The notes under the pieces were generated by a model that saw only the letters and a program-made list of their open reading frames with translations, was not told the DNA's origin and made no database searches. 64,000 bases of DNA from SM1-46 sp002451215 (GTDB lineage Bacteria > Pseudomonadota > Gammaproteobacteria > Acidiferrobacterales > Sulfurifustaceae). The position numbers and the translations under genes were made by a program. Positions 50,549 through 61,307 of the stretch are shown here, piece after piece (within the stretch, counting starts at the first letter, position 1; each line of letters opens with the position of its first letter). The DNA lies in assembly GCA_002451215.1 (NCBI GenBank), contig DKBM01000064.1:1-64000 (forward strand), read 5' to 3'.

Positions 50549-52035
50549 GGCGTACCACCCGCCGTCCCAAGCAGGGCACGTGCCGCAGCGGTGGCTGTGC
50601 CCACGCTAAGCTGCGTGTCGATTCCAAAATACACATTGGCGAGTACCAGCGCCCAAGTTGGTAAGAGCAGCCCGGCAGGTGCTTCATGTATCGCTTTTGC
50701 AGATTCGGCGGGTGGGTGAAAATACGCCGCCTCCACGACGCGCCACACATAGACGACAGCGAGCAGCGAGCCGACGACGATGATGATGGCTAATGGCCAC
50801 CACCCTCGTTCGATCGTCGCTTGCAGAAGGTACCACTTGCTGATGAAGCCGGTGGTGAGCGGGACGCCGATCAGGCTAAGACTGCCGGCAGTGAAGGCCG
50901 CGAACGTCCAGGGCATGCGCCGCGCAAGGCCATGCAGATCGCGAATATTGGTAGAGTTAATACGATACGCGACGCAGCCGAGCGCGAGAAATAGAGCCGC
51001 CTTCATGAGGGCGTGATTAAAGAGGTGCAGAATGCCGGCGCTCAAGCCGGTGACGGATACGAGCGCGATGCCGAGCGCGATGTAGCCAATCTGCGCGATA
51101 CTGGAGTAGGCGAGCATGCGCTTGACGTCGTCTTGGCGAATCGCGGCCAGCGACCCAACGATCACGGCGACAGACGCGGCCAGCAGGATCACCACGTCAG
51201 CGCGCAGCGTGGCGAAGCTCAGCTCCAGGCCGAAGATCGTGAACAAGAAGCGCAACAGAATATAGGCACCGACCTTGGTCGCAGTTGCCGCCAGGAGCGC
51301 GGTGACCGCCGACGGCGCGTACGTATAAGCATTGGGTAACCACGCGTGCAGCGGAAACAGTGCGAGCTTCAGGCTCGCGCCCACGATGATGAAGGCGAAT
51401 GCCGAGCGCACCGTGCGGTTGTGGCTCATTTCCCCGAGGCGCACGGCCAAGTCCGCCATGTTGAGCGTGCCGGTCGCGAGATAGAGATAGCCGATGCCGA
51501 TCAAGAGAAACGTCGCGCCGATCGTCCCCAGCACGAGGTAGTTGAAGCTAGCACGCAGCGCCTGCGGCTGGCGTCCGAGCGCGACTAGGATGTAGGTGCT
51601 GATCGAGGAAATCTCGAGCAGCACGTACAGGTTGAAGGCGTCGCCAGTGATGGTGATGCCGAGCAGGCCGGTGATGCACATCAGGTAGGCGCTGTAGAAG
51701 AAGCGCACGCGTTCGGGCGCAATCTCCTTGGCAACACTGAGGCGCGCGTACAGGGTGACGACGGCGCTGATCGCGGCGACGATCAACAGCACCAGGGCAT
51801 TGAGGTGATCGACGCGATACTCGATGCCGATCGGTGGTACCCAGCCGCCCAGCGCATAGCTCACGGTTCCGTGAGCGAGCACACGCGTGAGCAGCAAGGC
51901 GCTCAACGCGAGTACCGTGGAGCAGACCACGGTCGCGAGCCACCATGGACCTTCACCGCGACCGAGCAGGGGCGCGATGACGGCGCCGAGCAGCGGAATG
52001 ACGACGATCAGGGCCGGCAAGTTGTCGCCGATCAT
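50545..52035 (-). CDS. mrpD: Mrp-type antiporter large subunit, first MrpD-like paralogue
   Basis: A 496-residue antiporter-type subunit. It has a TM5 Glu (YVLLEISSISTYILVAL), TM7 Lys (VGASLKLALFPLHAWLPNAYTYAPSAV) and TM8 Lys (AATATKVGAYILL). It starts at ATG 52035, just inside the mrpC stop (ATGA). It is the best match of the three to standard MrpD. Confidence 0.92.
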   Translation of the reverse strand: MIGDNLPALIVVIPLLGAVIAPLLGRGEGPWWLATVVCSTVLALSALLLTRVLAHGTVSYALGGWVPPIGIEYRVDHLNALVLLIVAAISAVVTLYARLSVAKEIAPERVRFFYSAYLMCITGLLGITITGDAFNLYVLLEISSISTYILVALGRQPQALRASFNYLVLGTIGATFLLIGIGYLYLATGTLNMADLAVRLGEMSHNRTVRSAFAFIIVGASLKLALFPLHAWLPNAYTYAPSAVTALLAATATKVGAYILLRFLFTIFGLELSFATLRADVVILLAASVAVIVGSLAAIRQDDVKRMLAYSSIAQIGYIALGIALVSVTGLSAGILHLFNHALMKAALFLALGCVAYRINSTNIRDLHGLARRMPWTFAAFTAGSLSLIGVPLTTGFISKWYLLQATIERGWWPLAIIIVVGSLLAVVYVWRVVEAAYFHPPAESAKAIHEAPAGLLLPTWALVLANVYFGIDTQLSVGTATAAARALLGTAGGTP

Positions 52036-52391
52036 TCGTGCTTCTTTGCGGGCGACCCGTCGATGAGGTTGGACTCGATGCTGCCGTGGGAGCGATGAAT
52101 GGCGACGACCAGTGCCAGCGCCACTGCCATGGTACTCACGGAGACAACGATGGCAGTGAGGATCAACACGTGCGGTAACGGGTTTGAATAGCGAACCGCA
52201 TGCCCCCATACGATCGGCGCGGTACCGTCATCGACCATGCCGATCGAGATGTAGAACAAGAACGCCGCGGTCTGAAACAGACCGAGCCCGATGACTTTTT
52301 TCACCAGGTTCGGTTTGGCGATGACGGCATAGAAACCGATCATCATCAGCACCACGTAGATCCAGTAGTTGTAGTGACCGATCCAGTCCAT
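52032..52391 (-). CDS. mrpC: Cation/proton antiporter subunit C (NuoK-like)
   Basis: A 119-residue small membrane protein of NuoK/MrpC type with three TM helices (YWIYVVLMMIGFYAVIA, GLFQTAAFLFYIS, VLILTAIVVSVSTMAVALALVVAI). A conserved loop KPNLVKKVIGLGLFQT is present. It starts four bases after mrpB's stop and overlaps the first D gene. Confidence 0.92.
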   Translation of the reverse strand: MDWIGHYNYWIYVVLMMIGFYAVIAKPNLVKKVIGLGLFQTAAFLFYISIGMVDDGTAPIVWGHAVRYSNPLPHVLILTAIVVSVSTMAVALALVVAIHRSHGSIESNLIDGSPAKKHE

Positions 52392-52395
52392 GGCG

Positions 52396-52818
52396 TCAGC
52401 GCCGTACCGCGCGCGCGAGCTCGTTGAAGAGCGTGATCATAACGGCGCTCACCGTAATGCCGACGCCAATTTCGACCAGGATGATGCCAAGAGTCTGACC
52501 GGCGGGTGGATCGGCCGGATTGAGCATGTCGTAGTCGAGGTAAGCGCCGCCCAGCAACACTGTTGCCATGCCCACGCCGCCGTAGATCAGCACGCCAACG
52601 CTGTTGAGTGTATCCGACAGGCGTGTCGGAAAGGCGCGCTTGCCGGCGTCGGTGCCGTGCACCAATGCATACAGAATGTAACCGGCAGCGAGAATCACAC
52701 CACCCTGAAAGCCTCCACCCGGCCCAAGCTCGCCGTGCATGATGACGTAGACGCCGAACAAGAAAATGAACGGCACCAGCAACTGCACCATGACACGGAT
52801 CAATACCTGCTCGTTCAT
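52396..52818 (-). CDS. mrpB: Cation/proton antiporter subunit B (MnhB domain)
   Basis: A 140-residue membrane protein with four TM helices and the MnhB signature HGELGPGGGFQGGVILAAGYILYAL. It lies between the DUF4040-type gene (overlapping ATGA) and mrpC. Confidence 0.92.
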   Translation of the reverse strand: MNEQVLIRVMVQLLVPFIFLFGVYVIMHGELGPGGGFQGGVILAAGYILYALVHGTDAGKRAFPTRLSDTLNSVGVLIYGGVGMATVLLGGAYLDYDMLNPADPPAGQTLGIILVEIGVGITVSAVMITLFNELARAVRR

Positions 52819-53363
52819 CGACGTCGCTCCCGGCGTCGCGCCCGTGCACCCCGCAACAACAGAATCAAACCCAGCCCCGCCGTGTAGATCACGGCGGTTT
52901 CAAATAGTGTGTCGTAGCCGCGGTAGCTGGCGAGGACGGCGGTGACAAAGTTGGGCACGCGTGTCTCTTCCATGGCGTGCGCAATATAGTGCGGTGCCAC
53001 ATGCTGATGTGGCGGCGCCTGCGGATCGCCAAATCGCGGCATATCGAGTGTGCCGTAAATCAACACTGCGCCGGTAATGACCACCGCGGCCGCCGACGGC
53101 CAATGAATCAGGGGCGCCGGCGCTTCGCGCCGCCCGATGAACACCAGGGTCGCGATCAGCAGCACCGTGCTGATACCGCCACCGACGGCCGCCTCGGTGA
53201 ACGCGACGTCGACCGCTTGCAGGGACACCCACACCAAGGCCATGAGCAAGCTGTAGATCGCCAGCAACAAGGTTGCCGCGAGCAGGCTGCGCACCGTCAC
53301 TGCGCCGATCGCGGTGATGACCAGCAACAACAGCAAGAACACGTCAATCAGAAGTGTCGTCAT
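52815..53363 (-). CDS. Stand-alone MrpA C-terminal-like subunit (DUF4040/MbhE-type)
   Basis: A 182-residue membrane protein. The first half (TVRSLLAATLLLAIYSLLMALVWVSLQAVDVAFTEAAVGGGISTVLLIATL) is the DUF4040 domain, and the second (YIAHAMEETRVPNFVTAVLASYRGYDTLFETAVIYTAGLGLILLL) resembles the MbhE/MnhB-N part. In standard Mrp, both are fused to the NuoL-like MrpA; here they are a separate gene, and no MrpA is present. The start ATG 53363 overlaps mrpG's stop. Confidence 0.88.
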   Translation of the reverse strand: MTTLLIDVFLLLLLVITAIGAVTVRSLLAATLLLAIYSLLMALVWVSLQAVDVAFTEAAVGGGISTVLLIATLVFIGRREAPAPLIHWPSAAAVVITGAVLIYGTLDMPRFGDPQAPPHQHVAPHYIAHAMEETRVPNFVTAVLASYRGYDTLFETAVIYTAGLGLILLLRGARARRRERRR

Positions 53364-53674
53364 GTCTTCGACTTGCGGGCGCGCCATGGTTTGAGGCCGC
53401 TCAAATGTGCCGTCTTGGCAACAGCGTGGGTCGCGGTTGGCGTGGTCGCGAGCAGAAATACGATGATCAGGAACAGTTTGGCGGTCACCAAGGTCAGACC
53501 GGATTGCACCATCAGAGCCGAGAGAATCAAGGCTTGCGCGAGTGAATCGACCTTGCCCGCCGCATGCAGGCGCGTGTAAAAGTCCGGCATGCGCAAGATT
53601 CCGACGCCGCCGGTGACGGCGAAGAAGCACCCGCTGGTCAGAAGTACTGCGCTGATCAAATCAGAGACGTTCAT
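53360..53674 (-). CDS. mrpG: Cation/proton antiporter subunit G
   Basis: A 104-residue protein with three TM helices and the MnhG signature GGVGILRMPDFYTRLHAAGKVDSLAQALIL. The start lies three bases after mrpF's stop. Confidence 0.92.
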   Translation of the reverse strand: MNVSDLISAVLLTSGCFFAVTGGVGILRMPDFYTRLHAAGKVDSLAQALILSALMVQSGLTLVTAKLFLIIVFLLATTPTATHAVAKTAHLSGLKPWRARKSKT

Positions 53675-53677
53675 GCG

Positions 53678-53935
53678 CTAGTCCAGGTGCCGGTACTCGA
53701 CGAATTTCAGCACGGCGAGCGTGGCGATGAAGTTGATCAACGCGTAGAGCAGCGCAATGTCCAGGAAATCCGGTCGTCCAGCCATGAAACCGAGCAAGGC
53801 GACAAAGACCACGGTCTTGGTGCCGATGGCATTGACCGCGAGAATGCGATCGAACGCCGTCGGCCCGAGAAGCGCGCGCATCAGGAATAGCAGGATCGCG
53901 ATCAACACTACCGCGCCAGCAGCCGTAAACATCAT
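53678..53935 (-). CDS. mrpF: Cation/proton antiporter subunit F
   Basis: An 85-residue protein with three TM helices and the family motif LLGPTAFDRILAVNAIGTKTVVF. It overlaps mrpE by four bases. Confidence 0.92.
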   Translation of the reverse strand: MMFTAAGAVVLIAILLFLMRALLGPTAFDRILAVNAIGTKTVVFVALLGFMAGRPDFLDIALLYALINFIATLAVLKFVEYRHLD

Positions 53936-54405
53936 GGGGCACGCTCCAACGCCTTGACACGAAGCTGCATCTCGCCATCGAGCAACTCGCGCGCACCGTC
54001 CTCTGTAAGGGCATGCACCAGCAACGAGCGCTTTGCGACGGACACCGTGACGGTTCCCGGGGTGAGCGTGATGGAGTTAGCATAGGTAGTAGTGCCGACG
54101 TCGGTCCTGGTTCTGAGGGGTACCGTGAGCAGACGCGGCGCGATCGGCAAGCGTGGGTGCCATACCCGGTATGCGACGTCGAGATTCGCAACCAAGATCT
54201 TGTAGAGCAACCAGGGCCAGTAGCGCAGGAGCGTGGCGGCGGCACGAAATGGCATGGGTGCAAGTCCGGCCATACCGGCGCGCACGGCGAACCACGTGAT
54301 GAGGACGCAGGCCACAACGCCGCTGCCAAGATGCAGCCATGTCATCTGCCCGGACAGAAATACCCACGTTACGAGCAAAACGACGAATAGCGACGCAAAG
54401 TGCAT
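53932..54405 (-). CDS. mrpE: Cation/proton antiporter subunit E
   Basis: A 157-residue protein with two or three TM helices followed by a cytoplasmic domain with the MrpE pattern (YWPWLLYKILVANLDVAYRVWHP, ANSITLTPGTVTVSV, LVHAL). It is the first gene of the operon E-F-G-(DUF4040)-B-C-D-D-small-D. The complex exchanges Na+ or K+ for H+, and supports pH and salt homeostasis. Confidence 0.92.
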   Translation of the reverse strand: MHFASLFVVLLVTWVFLSGQMTWLHLGSGVVACVLITWFAVRAGMAGLAPMPFRAAATLLRYWPWLLYKILVANLDVAYRVWHPRLPIAPRLLTVPLRTRTDVGTTTYANSITLTPGTVTVSVAKRSLLVHALTEDGARELLDGEMQLRVKALERAP

Positions 54406-54600
54406 GGCGGCTTGGCTGGCAATGGCCGATCGGAATGTTGGTTATTCCGCGAGGCGCCTTCCGATGGATCCGGGATGGGCGCCGATCGCCAGTTGATTCT
54501 AACCCCTTCCGAGCGTCCGGCGTACAGCACGCACCGTCGGAATGCATCTAATTAAGTGTCACCGTGCCGGTGTGCGGAATTATGGAAATGGGCGGGCATT

Positions 54601-54629
54601 CCCCCCCGCCCGGTTGACTTGCGGGGGGG
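54601..54629. repeat. Inverted repeat surrounding a -35 element
   Basis: CCCCCCCGC (54601-54609) and GCGGGGGGG (54621-54629) form a nine-base-pair stem with an 11-base loop that contains the -35 of the promoter at 54614-54641. Confidence 0.65.
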
Positions 54630-54641
54630 TCGCGATATTCT
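54614..54641 (+). promoter_or_regulatory. Promoter of the MFS transporter gene
   Basis: TTGACT (54614-54619) and TATTCT (54636-54641) are separated by 16 bases. Expected transcript start is near 54648, about 46 bases before the ATG at 54694. Confidence 0.6.
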
Positions 54642-54693
54642 GCCGCGGCCATGTTGGCCACTCATTTTCGGGTTGAGCGCCACGGATTTTGCG

Positions 54694-56001
54694 ATGGCTG
54701 ACACGTTGGCCCTTCCGCGCGCGTCGCGCCGCGAGATTTTTGCCTGGGCGATGTACGACTTCGCCAATTCGGGCTACACCACGGTTGTGCTCACGGCAAT
54801 CTTCAACGCCTACTTCGTTTCGGTGGTAGCGGGCGATGGCGTCGATCACGCCGGCCGCGCGACATTGCTCTGGACAGTGGCGACCAGTATCACCAACCTT
54901 CTTGTACTTCTTTCCGCGCCGATAATCGGCGCCATCGCTGATCATGGCGCCCACAAGAAGCGCTTTCTGTTCATCACCACGACCGGATGCGTGCTGTTCA
55001 CGGCGATGCTCGCGCTGGTCGGGCGCGGTGACGTCTGGCTGGGCATGGGGCTGCTTGTTCTCTCGGCGTTTATGTTCCATTCGAGCGAGGACCTGATCGC
55101 GGGGTTTCTGCCCGAGATCGCGGCGCCCGAGGACATGGGGCGTGTGTCTGGCTATGGTTGGTCGCTTGGGTATCTCGGTGGTCTGCTGGTTCTTGGGCTA
55201 TGCCTCCTTTACGTGCAGTATGCGCAGGCACATGGGGAAGCGGTGACAGACTACATACCGGTAACCATGCTGATCACCGCGGGCGCGTTCGCGCTTGCTG
55301 CGGCGCCCACCTTTCTCTGGTTGCGCGAGCGCGCCGTCCCGCAAGCCATGCCGCATGGTCAGAGCTACCTCACGGTCGGATTTGCGCGCGTGCGCGATAC
55401 GCTGACACATGTCCGGCGATATCGCGACCTGTTTCGCTTTCTCATTACACTCGCCGTCTACTACTGCGGCATCTACACGGTGGTGGTGCTCGCCGCCGTC
55501 TATGCCCAGCAGGTCATGGGATTCGGTACGCAGGAGACCATCATGATGATTCTGGTGGTCAACATTACCGCTGCCGTAGGTGCGTTCGGTTTCGGGCTGG
55601 TTCAGGATCGCCTCGGCTCCGTGCCGACACTCGCGTTTACGCTGGCTATCTGGGTCGCCGCACTCGTGCTCGCCTACTTCATCGAGACGCGCACCGGCTT
55701 CTGGGTTGTCGCGAACCTGGTCGGCGTCGCGTTGGGCTCGAGCCAGTCGGCGGGGCGGGCATTGGTCGGGCTGTTCTCTCCACCTGGGCGCGCGGCGGAG
55801 TTTTTTGGGTTGTGGGGATTCGCGGGCAAGTTGGCATCGATCATCGGTCCGCTGGTGTATGGTGCGATAACCTTCATCACCGTCGGCAACCAGAGGCTCG
55901 CGCTGATCTCGACAACGGTATTTTTTATCCTGGGCCTACTCCTGCTGTTCACCGTGAACGAGAAACGCGGTCGTGCCGCAGCGCTCGGTGGTGGAGGATG
56001 A
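54694..56001 (+). CDS. MFS transporter, UMF1 family
   Basis: A 435-residue transporter with 12 TM helices. The N-terminus (REIFAWAMYDFANSGYTTVVLTAIFNAYF) and SGYGWSLGYLGGLLVL match the UMF1 (Atg22-like) family. Conserved later residues are NITAAVGAFGFGLVQDRLG and LGSSQSAGRALVGLFSPPGRAAEFFGLWGFAGK. Substrate is unknown; members are thought to transport amino acids or act in stress. ATG 54694 gives the conserved start; upstream sequence is regulatory. Confidence 0.9.
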   Translation: MADTLALPRASRREIFAWAMYDFANSGYTTVVLTAIFNAYFVSVVAGDGVDHAGRATLLWTVATSITNLLVLLSAPIIGAIADHGAHKKRFLFITTTGCVLFTAMLALVGRGDVWLGMGLLVLSAFMFHSSEDLIAGFLPEIAAPEDMGRVSGYGWSLGYLGGLLVLGLCLLYVQYAQAHGEAVTDYIPVTMLITAGAFALAAAPTFLWLRERAVPQAMPHGQSYLTVGFARVRDTLTHVRRYRDLFRFLITLAVYYCGIYTVVVLAAVYAQQVMGFGTQETIMMILVVNITAAVGAFGFGLVQDRLGSVPTLAFTLAIWVAALVLAYFIETRTGFWVVANLVGVALGSSQSAGRALVGLFSPPGRAAEFFGLWGFAGKLASIIGPLVYGAITFITVGNQRLALISTTVFFILGLLLLFTVNEKRGRAAALGGGG

Positions 56002-56027
56002 TGGTTGCCGGTCGGGCTGCTGCAAGG

Positions 56028-56055
56028 CTTGAAATGACAGGCCAGCCCCCCACTT
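56028..56055 (+). promoter_or_regulatory. Sigma-32-type heat-shock promoter of clpB
   Basis: CTTGAA (56028-56033) and CCCCACTT (56048-56055) are separated by 14 bases, a close match to the RpoH consensus CTTGAA-N13-15-CCCCATNT. The transcript would start about 30 bases before the clpB ATG. Confidence 0.7.
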
Positions 56056-56091
56056 AGAGGACAAGACCGACGTTTCCTAGGGGTAATCCGC

Positions 56092-58564
<2,473 letters not shown>

Positions 58565-58618
58565 TTTGGTCCCCGGGGCTCGGTGCGGCGAGGAGTAGTC
58601 GGTGAGGGCTCCGCAAGC

Positions 58619-58645
58619 GAACTTTTTGCCGTTTTGGCGATCTTT
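58619..58645 (+). promoter_or_regulatory. Possible sigma-E-type promoter of the DegP-like gene
   Basis: GAACTT (58619-58624) and TCTTT (58641-58645) are 16 bases apart. The -35 is a good match to the RpoE consensus GGAACTT; the -10 (TCTGA) is a partial match. Start of transcription would be near 58652, 33 bases before the ATG. Confidence 0.4.
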
Positions 58646-58684
58646 GGGTCAGGTATGATGCGTTTTTTCTCGCGGGAGGGGTGG

Positions 58685-60181
58685 ATGTCATTCGATCGTC
58701 GTTCGTTCCGGTTCGGAATCGTGGCCGGCGCATTTCTTGTTATTGGCGTGGTAGCGGGCATCGTCTTCAGCTCGCGTATGGATTGGGTTGCGCCCGCACA
58801 GAGCGAGCAAGCGGTCGCCCAACCGCTGCCGGCCGGATCGGCCCCACCGAGCTTTGTGCCGGTGGTCAAGGCTGCGATGCCCGCGGTGGTGAATATCTCC
58901 ACGAGCCGGACTATCAAGCGTGGCGAGGAAGCGAATCCATTCATGGACGATCCGTTCTTTCGCCATTTTTTCGGCGAGGAGTTCGGTCGGCGTTTCCAGA
59001 TTCCCAAAGAACGCCGCGAGAATAGCCTTGGATCGGGCGTAATCGTTTCGCCAGACGGTTACATCGTTACCAACAACCATGTGGTTGCCAAGGCCGATGA
59101 GATCAAGGTACTGCTGTCAGACAAGCGGGAGTTCACCGGCAAGGTGATCGGCACCGATCCGCGCAGCGATATCGCGGTAATCAAGATCAATGCCAAGAAC
59201 TTGCCGGTGTTGCCGTGGGCAGACTCCGACAAGCTCGACGTAGGCGAGTACGTGCTGGCCATCGGCAATCCGTTCGGTCTCACCCAGACCGTGACCATGG
59301 GCATCGTCAGCGCTACCGGCCGCGCCAACGTCGGTATCGCGGACTACGAGGATTTCATCCAGACCGACGCCGCCATCAATCCCGGAAATTCGGGTGGTGC
59401 ACTCGTCAATGTGCGCGGTGAGCTGGTCGGCATCAACACCGCGATTTTTTCCCGCAGTGGCGGTTCCATGGGGGTGGGTTTTGCGGTACCGGCCAACATG
59501 GCGCGTGGTGTCATGGAAAGCCTCATCAAGAGCGGCAAGGTGGTGCGCGGCTGGTTGGGGGTTTCGATTCAGGAAGTGACACCTGCGCTCGCCAAGCAGT
59601 TCGGGCTGACCAATGGCAAAGGCGCGCTGGTGAACAAGGTGGTACCTAATAGCCCAGCGGCTGCCGCGGGCCTGCGGAAGGGTGATGTGATCATGTCCTT
59701 CAACGGCAAGGGCGTTGATAGCCCTGGTGTGCTACGCAATACGGTTGCCCAGACAGCGGTGGGCCAGACGGTCAAGGTCGAAGTCATGCGCGATCGCAAG
59801 TCCGTGAAGCTGGATGTCAAGATCGCGGAGCAGCCGAAGGATATGGCGAAGGCCGGAGTGGAAGAGGAAGGCGTGCAGGAAGGCGCGGAGGGCAGTGCGT
59901 TGGCCGGCATCGAGGTGCGAACACTGACTAGCGACATCGCACGCCAACTGGGTCTGCCCTCTGGCACCGCCGGCGTGCTGGTGAGCGACGTCGTCTCCGG
60001 CAGTCTCGCCGAGACAGCCGGTGTCGAGCAGGGTGATGTGATCGTTGAAATCAATCACCAGCCTGTGCGCAACACCAGCGACTACCGGCGCATCAGCACC
60101 AAACTTGGCAAAAAGGCCAACGTCCTGTTGCTCATTAACCGGCGCGGCGATCAGCTGTATCTGGCCATCGAACCGCGATAA
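58685..60181 (+). CDS. degP: Periplasmic serine protease of the Do (DegP/DegQ) family
   Basis: A 498-residue protein with an N-terminal membrane/signal segment (GIVAGAFLVIGVVAGIVFSS). The chymotrypsin-like protease domain has the triad His (VTNNHVV), Asp (RSDIAVIK) and Ser (NPGNSGGAL). Two PDZ domains follow (about 290-375 and 395-490). It degrades or refolds misfolded envelope proteins. ATG 58685 follows GGGAGGGG at 58673-58680; two in-frame ATGs at 58655 and 58658 are possible alternatives. Confidence 0.95.
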   Translation: MSFDRRSFRFGIVAGAFLVIGVVAGIVFSSRMDWVAPAQSEQAVAQPLPAGSAPPSFVPVVKAAMPAVVNISTSRTIKRGEEANPFMDDPFFRHFFGEEFGRRFQIPKERRENSLGSGVIVSPDGYIVTNNHVVAKADEIKVLLSDKREFTGKVIGTDPRSDIAVIKINAKNLPVLPWADSDKLDVGEYVLAIGNPFGLTQTVTMGIVSATGRANVGIADYEDFIQTDAAINPGNSGGALVNVRGELVGINTAIFSRSGGSMGVGFAVPANMARGVMESLIKSGKVVRGWLGVSIQEVTPALAKQFGLTNGKGALVNKVVPNSPAAAAGLRKGDVIMSFNGKGVDSPGVLRNTVAQTAVGQTVKVEVMRDRKSVKLDVKIAEQPKDMAKAGVEEEGVQEGAEGSALAGIEVRTLTSDIARQLGLPSGTAGVLVSDVVSGSLAETAGVEQGDVIVEINHQPVRNTSDYRRISTKLGKKANVLLLINRRGDQLYLAIEPR

Positions 60182-60268
60182 GGCAGCGCTGCCCGCGACA
60201 GGTGGCGCGGGCAGGCGCGTTGGGCGCAGCGCATGCGCCGACTATTGTTGAGACAGGAGGCAATAGGT

Positions 60269-60937
60269 TTGCGCCTTCCTTTTGCGCCGCTGCCGTTCGC
60301 GCTGCTGGTCCTTGGCATCGGGCTGCTTGCGCTGTTCGTCCAGCTCGGGGCATTGCGCATTGCTTTCGATAAGCTCGGCTTGTCGGAACATTCCGCGCTG
60401 ATGCTGCTCATGCTCGCGCTCGCGGGCAGTCTTATCAACATTCCGTTGTTTACGGTGCGTGCGGAGTCAGCTACGCCGGGTGAGGTGCCATGGATGTTTC
60501 GTGGCATTTTGCGACCGCCTCACGGCGCGTTTCACGGTCGCACCCTGATCGCCGTCAACATCGGCGGTTGTGTGGTTCCGGTAGCGTTCTCACTCTACCT
60601 GCTCAGTCAACACGCGCTGGGGTTTACCCCGATCGCGCTTGCCACGGCATTTGTCGCCACGGTGGCGCGGCTTCTCAGCCGCCCGATTCCGAGACTTGGT
60701 ATCGGTATGCCGTTGTTTGTTGCGCCGCTCGCGGCGGCGGTTGTTTCGGTTGCGGTTGATCCGCAGGAGAGCGCGGCACTTGCCTACGTGTCCGGGACGC
60801 TTGGCGTGATCATCGGTGCCGATCTGCTACGACTCAACGACATCCGGCGGCTCGGCGCACCATTCGCATCCATTGGCGGTGCCGGAACCTTCGACGGTAT
60901 TTTTCTGACTGGCGTGGTCGCGGTATTGTTGGCGTAA
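60269..60937 (+). CDS. DUF1614 membrane protein
   Basis: A 222-residue multi-spanning protein with six or more TM helices. The C-terminal RLGAPFASIGGAGTFDGIFLTGVVAVLLA is the clear DUF1614 signature. The family function is unknown. I favour TTG 60269 because AGGAGG lies at 60255-60260; the frame also opens at ATG 60233. It follows the DegP-like gene on the same strand. Confidence 0.75.
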   Translation: MRLPFAPLPFALLVLGIGLLALFVQLGALRIAFDKLGLSEHSALMLLMLALAGSLINIPLFTVRAESATPGEVPWMFRGILRPPHGAFHGRTLIAVNIGGCVVPVAFSLYLLSQHALGFTPIALATAFVATVARLLSRPIPRLGIGMPLFVAPLAAAVVSVAVDPQESAALAYVSGTLGVIIGADLLRLNDIRRLGAPFASIGGAGTFDGIFLTGVVAVLLA

Positions 60938-60966
60938 TTGGTTCAGCTTTACGTTACGGAGGAGTC

Positions 60967-61302
60967 ATGAACAGGCCCTGGCGTTGGACAATTCTGTTGG
61001 CGGTCGTGACACTCGCGGCCTGCGGCACGGTGCAGGTGGGGCAGGAGTTCAATCTGCGCACTTTTCAGGACCGTGTGGAGCGTGGCGTGACCACGCAGAA
61101 CCAGGTGCGCGGCTGGCTGGGGGCGCCTGCTGGGATCGGCGTGGATGTCGACGCGAGCGGCGAGCGATACGAGCAGTGGACCTACTACCGTGCCGCGGGA
61201 AAGATGTCGGACATGAGCCAGGCCGAGCTCAAGATCCTACAGGTCAAGTTCGACAAGCACGGTATTGTGCGCGCCTACAACTGGTCAAATAGCGACAAGT
61301 AG
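60967..61302 (+). CDS. Small SmpA/OmlA-like outer membrane lipoprotein
   Basis: A 111-residue protein with lipobox LAAC (Cys 19) and a short fold that resembles SmpA/BamE-like domains (FQDRVERGVTTQNQVRGWLGAP, EQWTYYRAA). A GGAGG ribosome-binding site lies directly upstream. It ends five bases before the convergent hydrolase gene. Confidence 0.8.
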   Translation: MNRPWRWTILLAVVTLAACGTVQVGQEFNLRTFQDRVERGVTTQNQVRGWLGAPAGIGVDVDASGERYEQWTYYRAAGKMSDMSQAELKILQVKFDKHGIVRAYNWSNSDK

Positions 61303-61307
61303 CGCTG

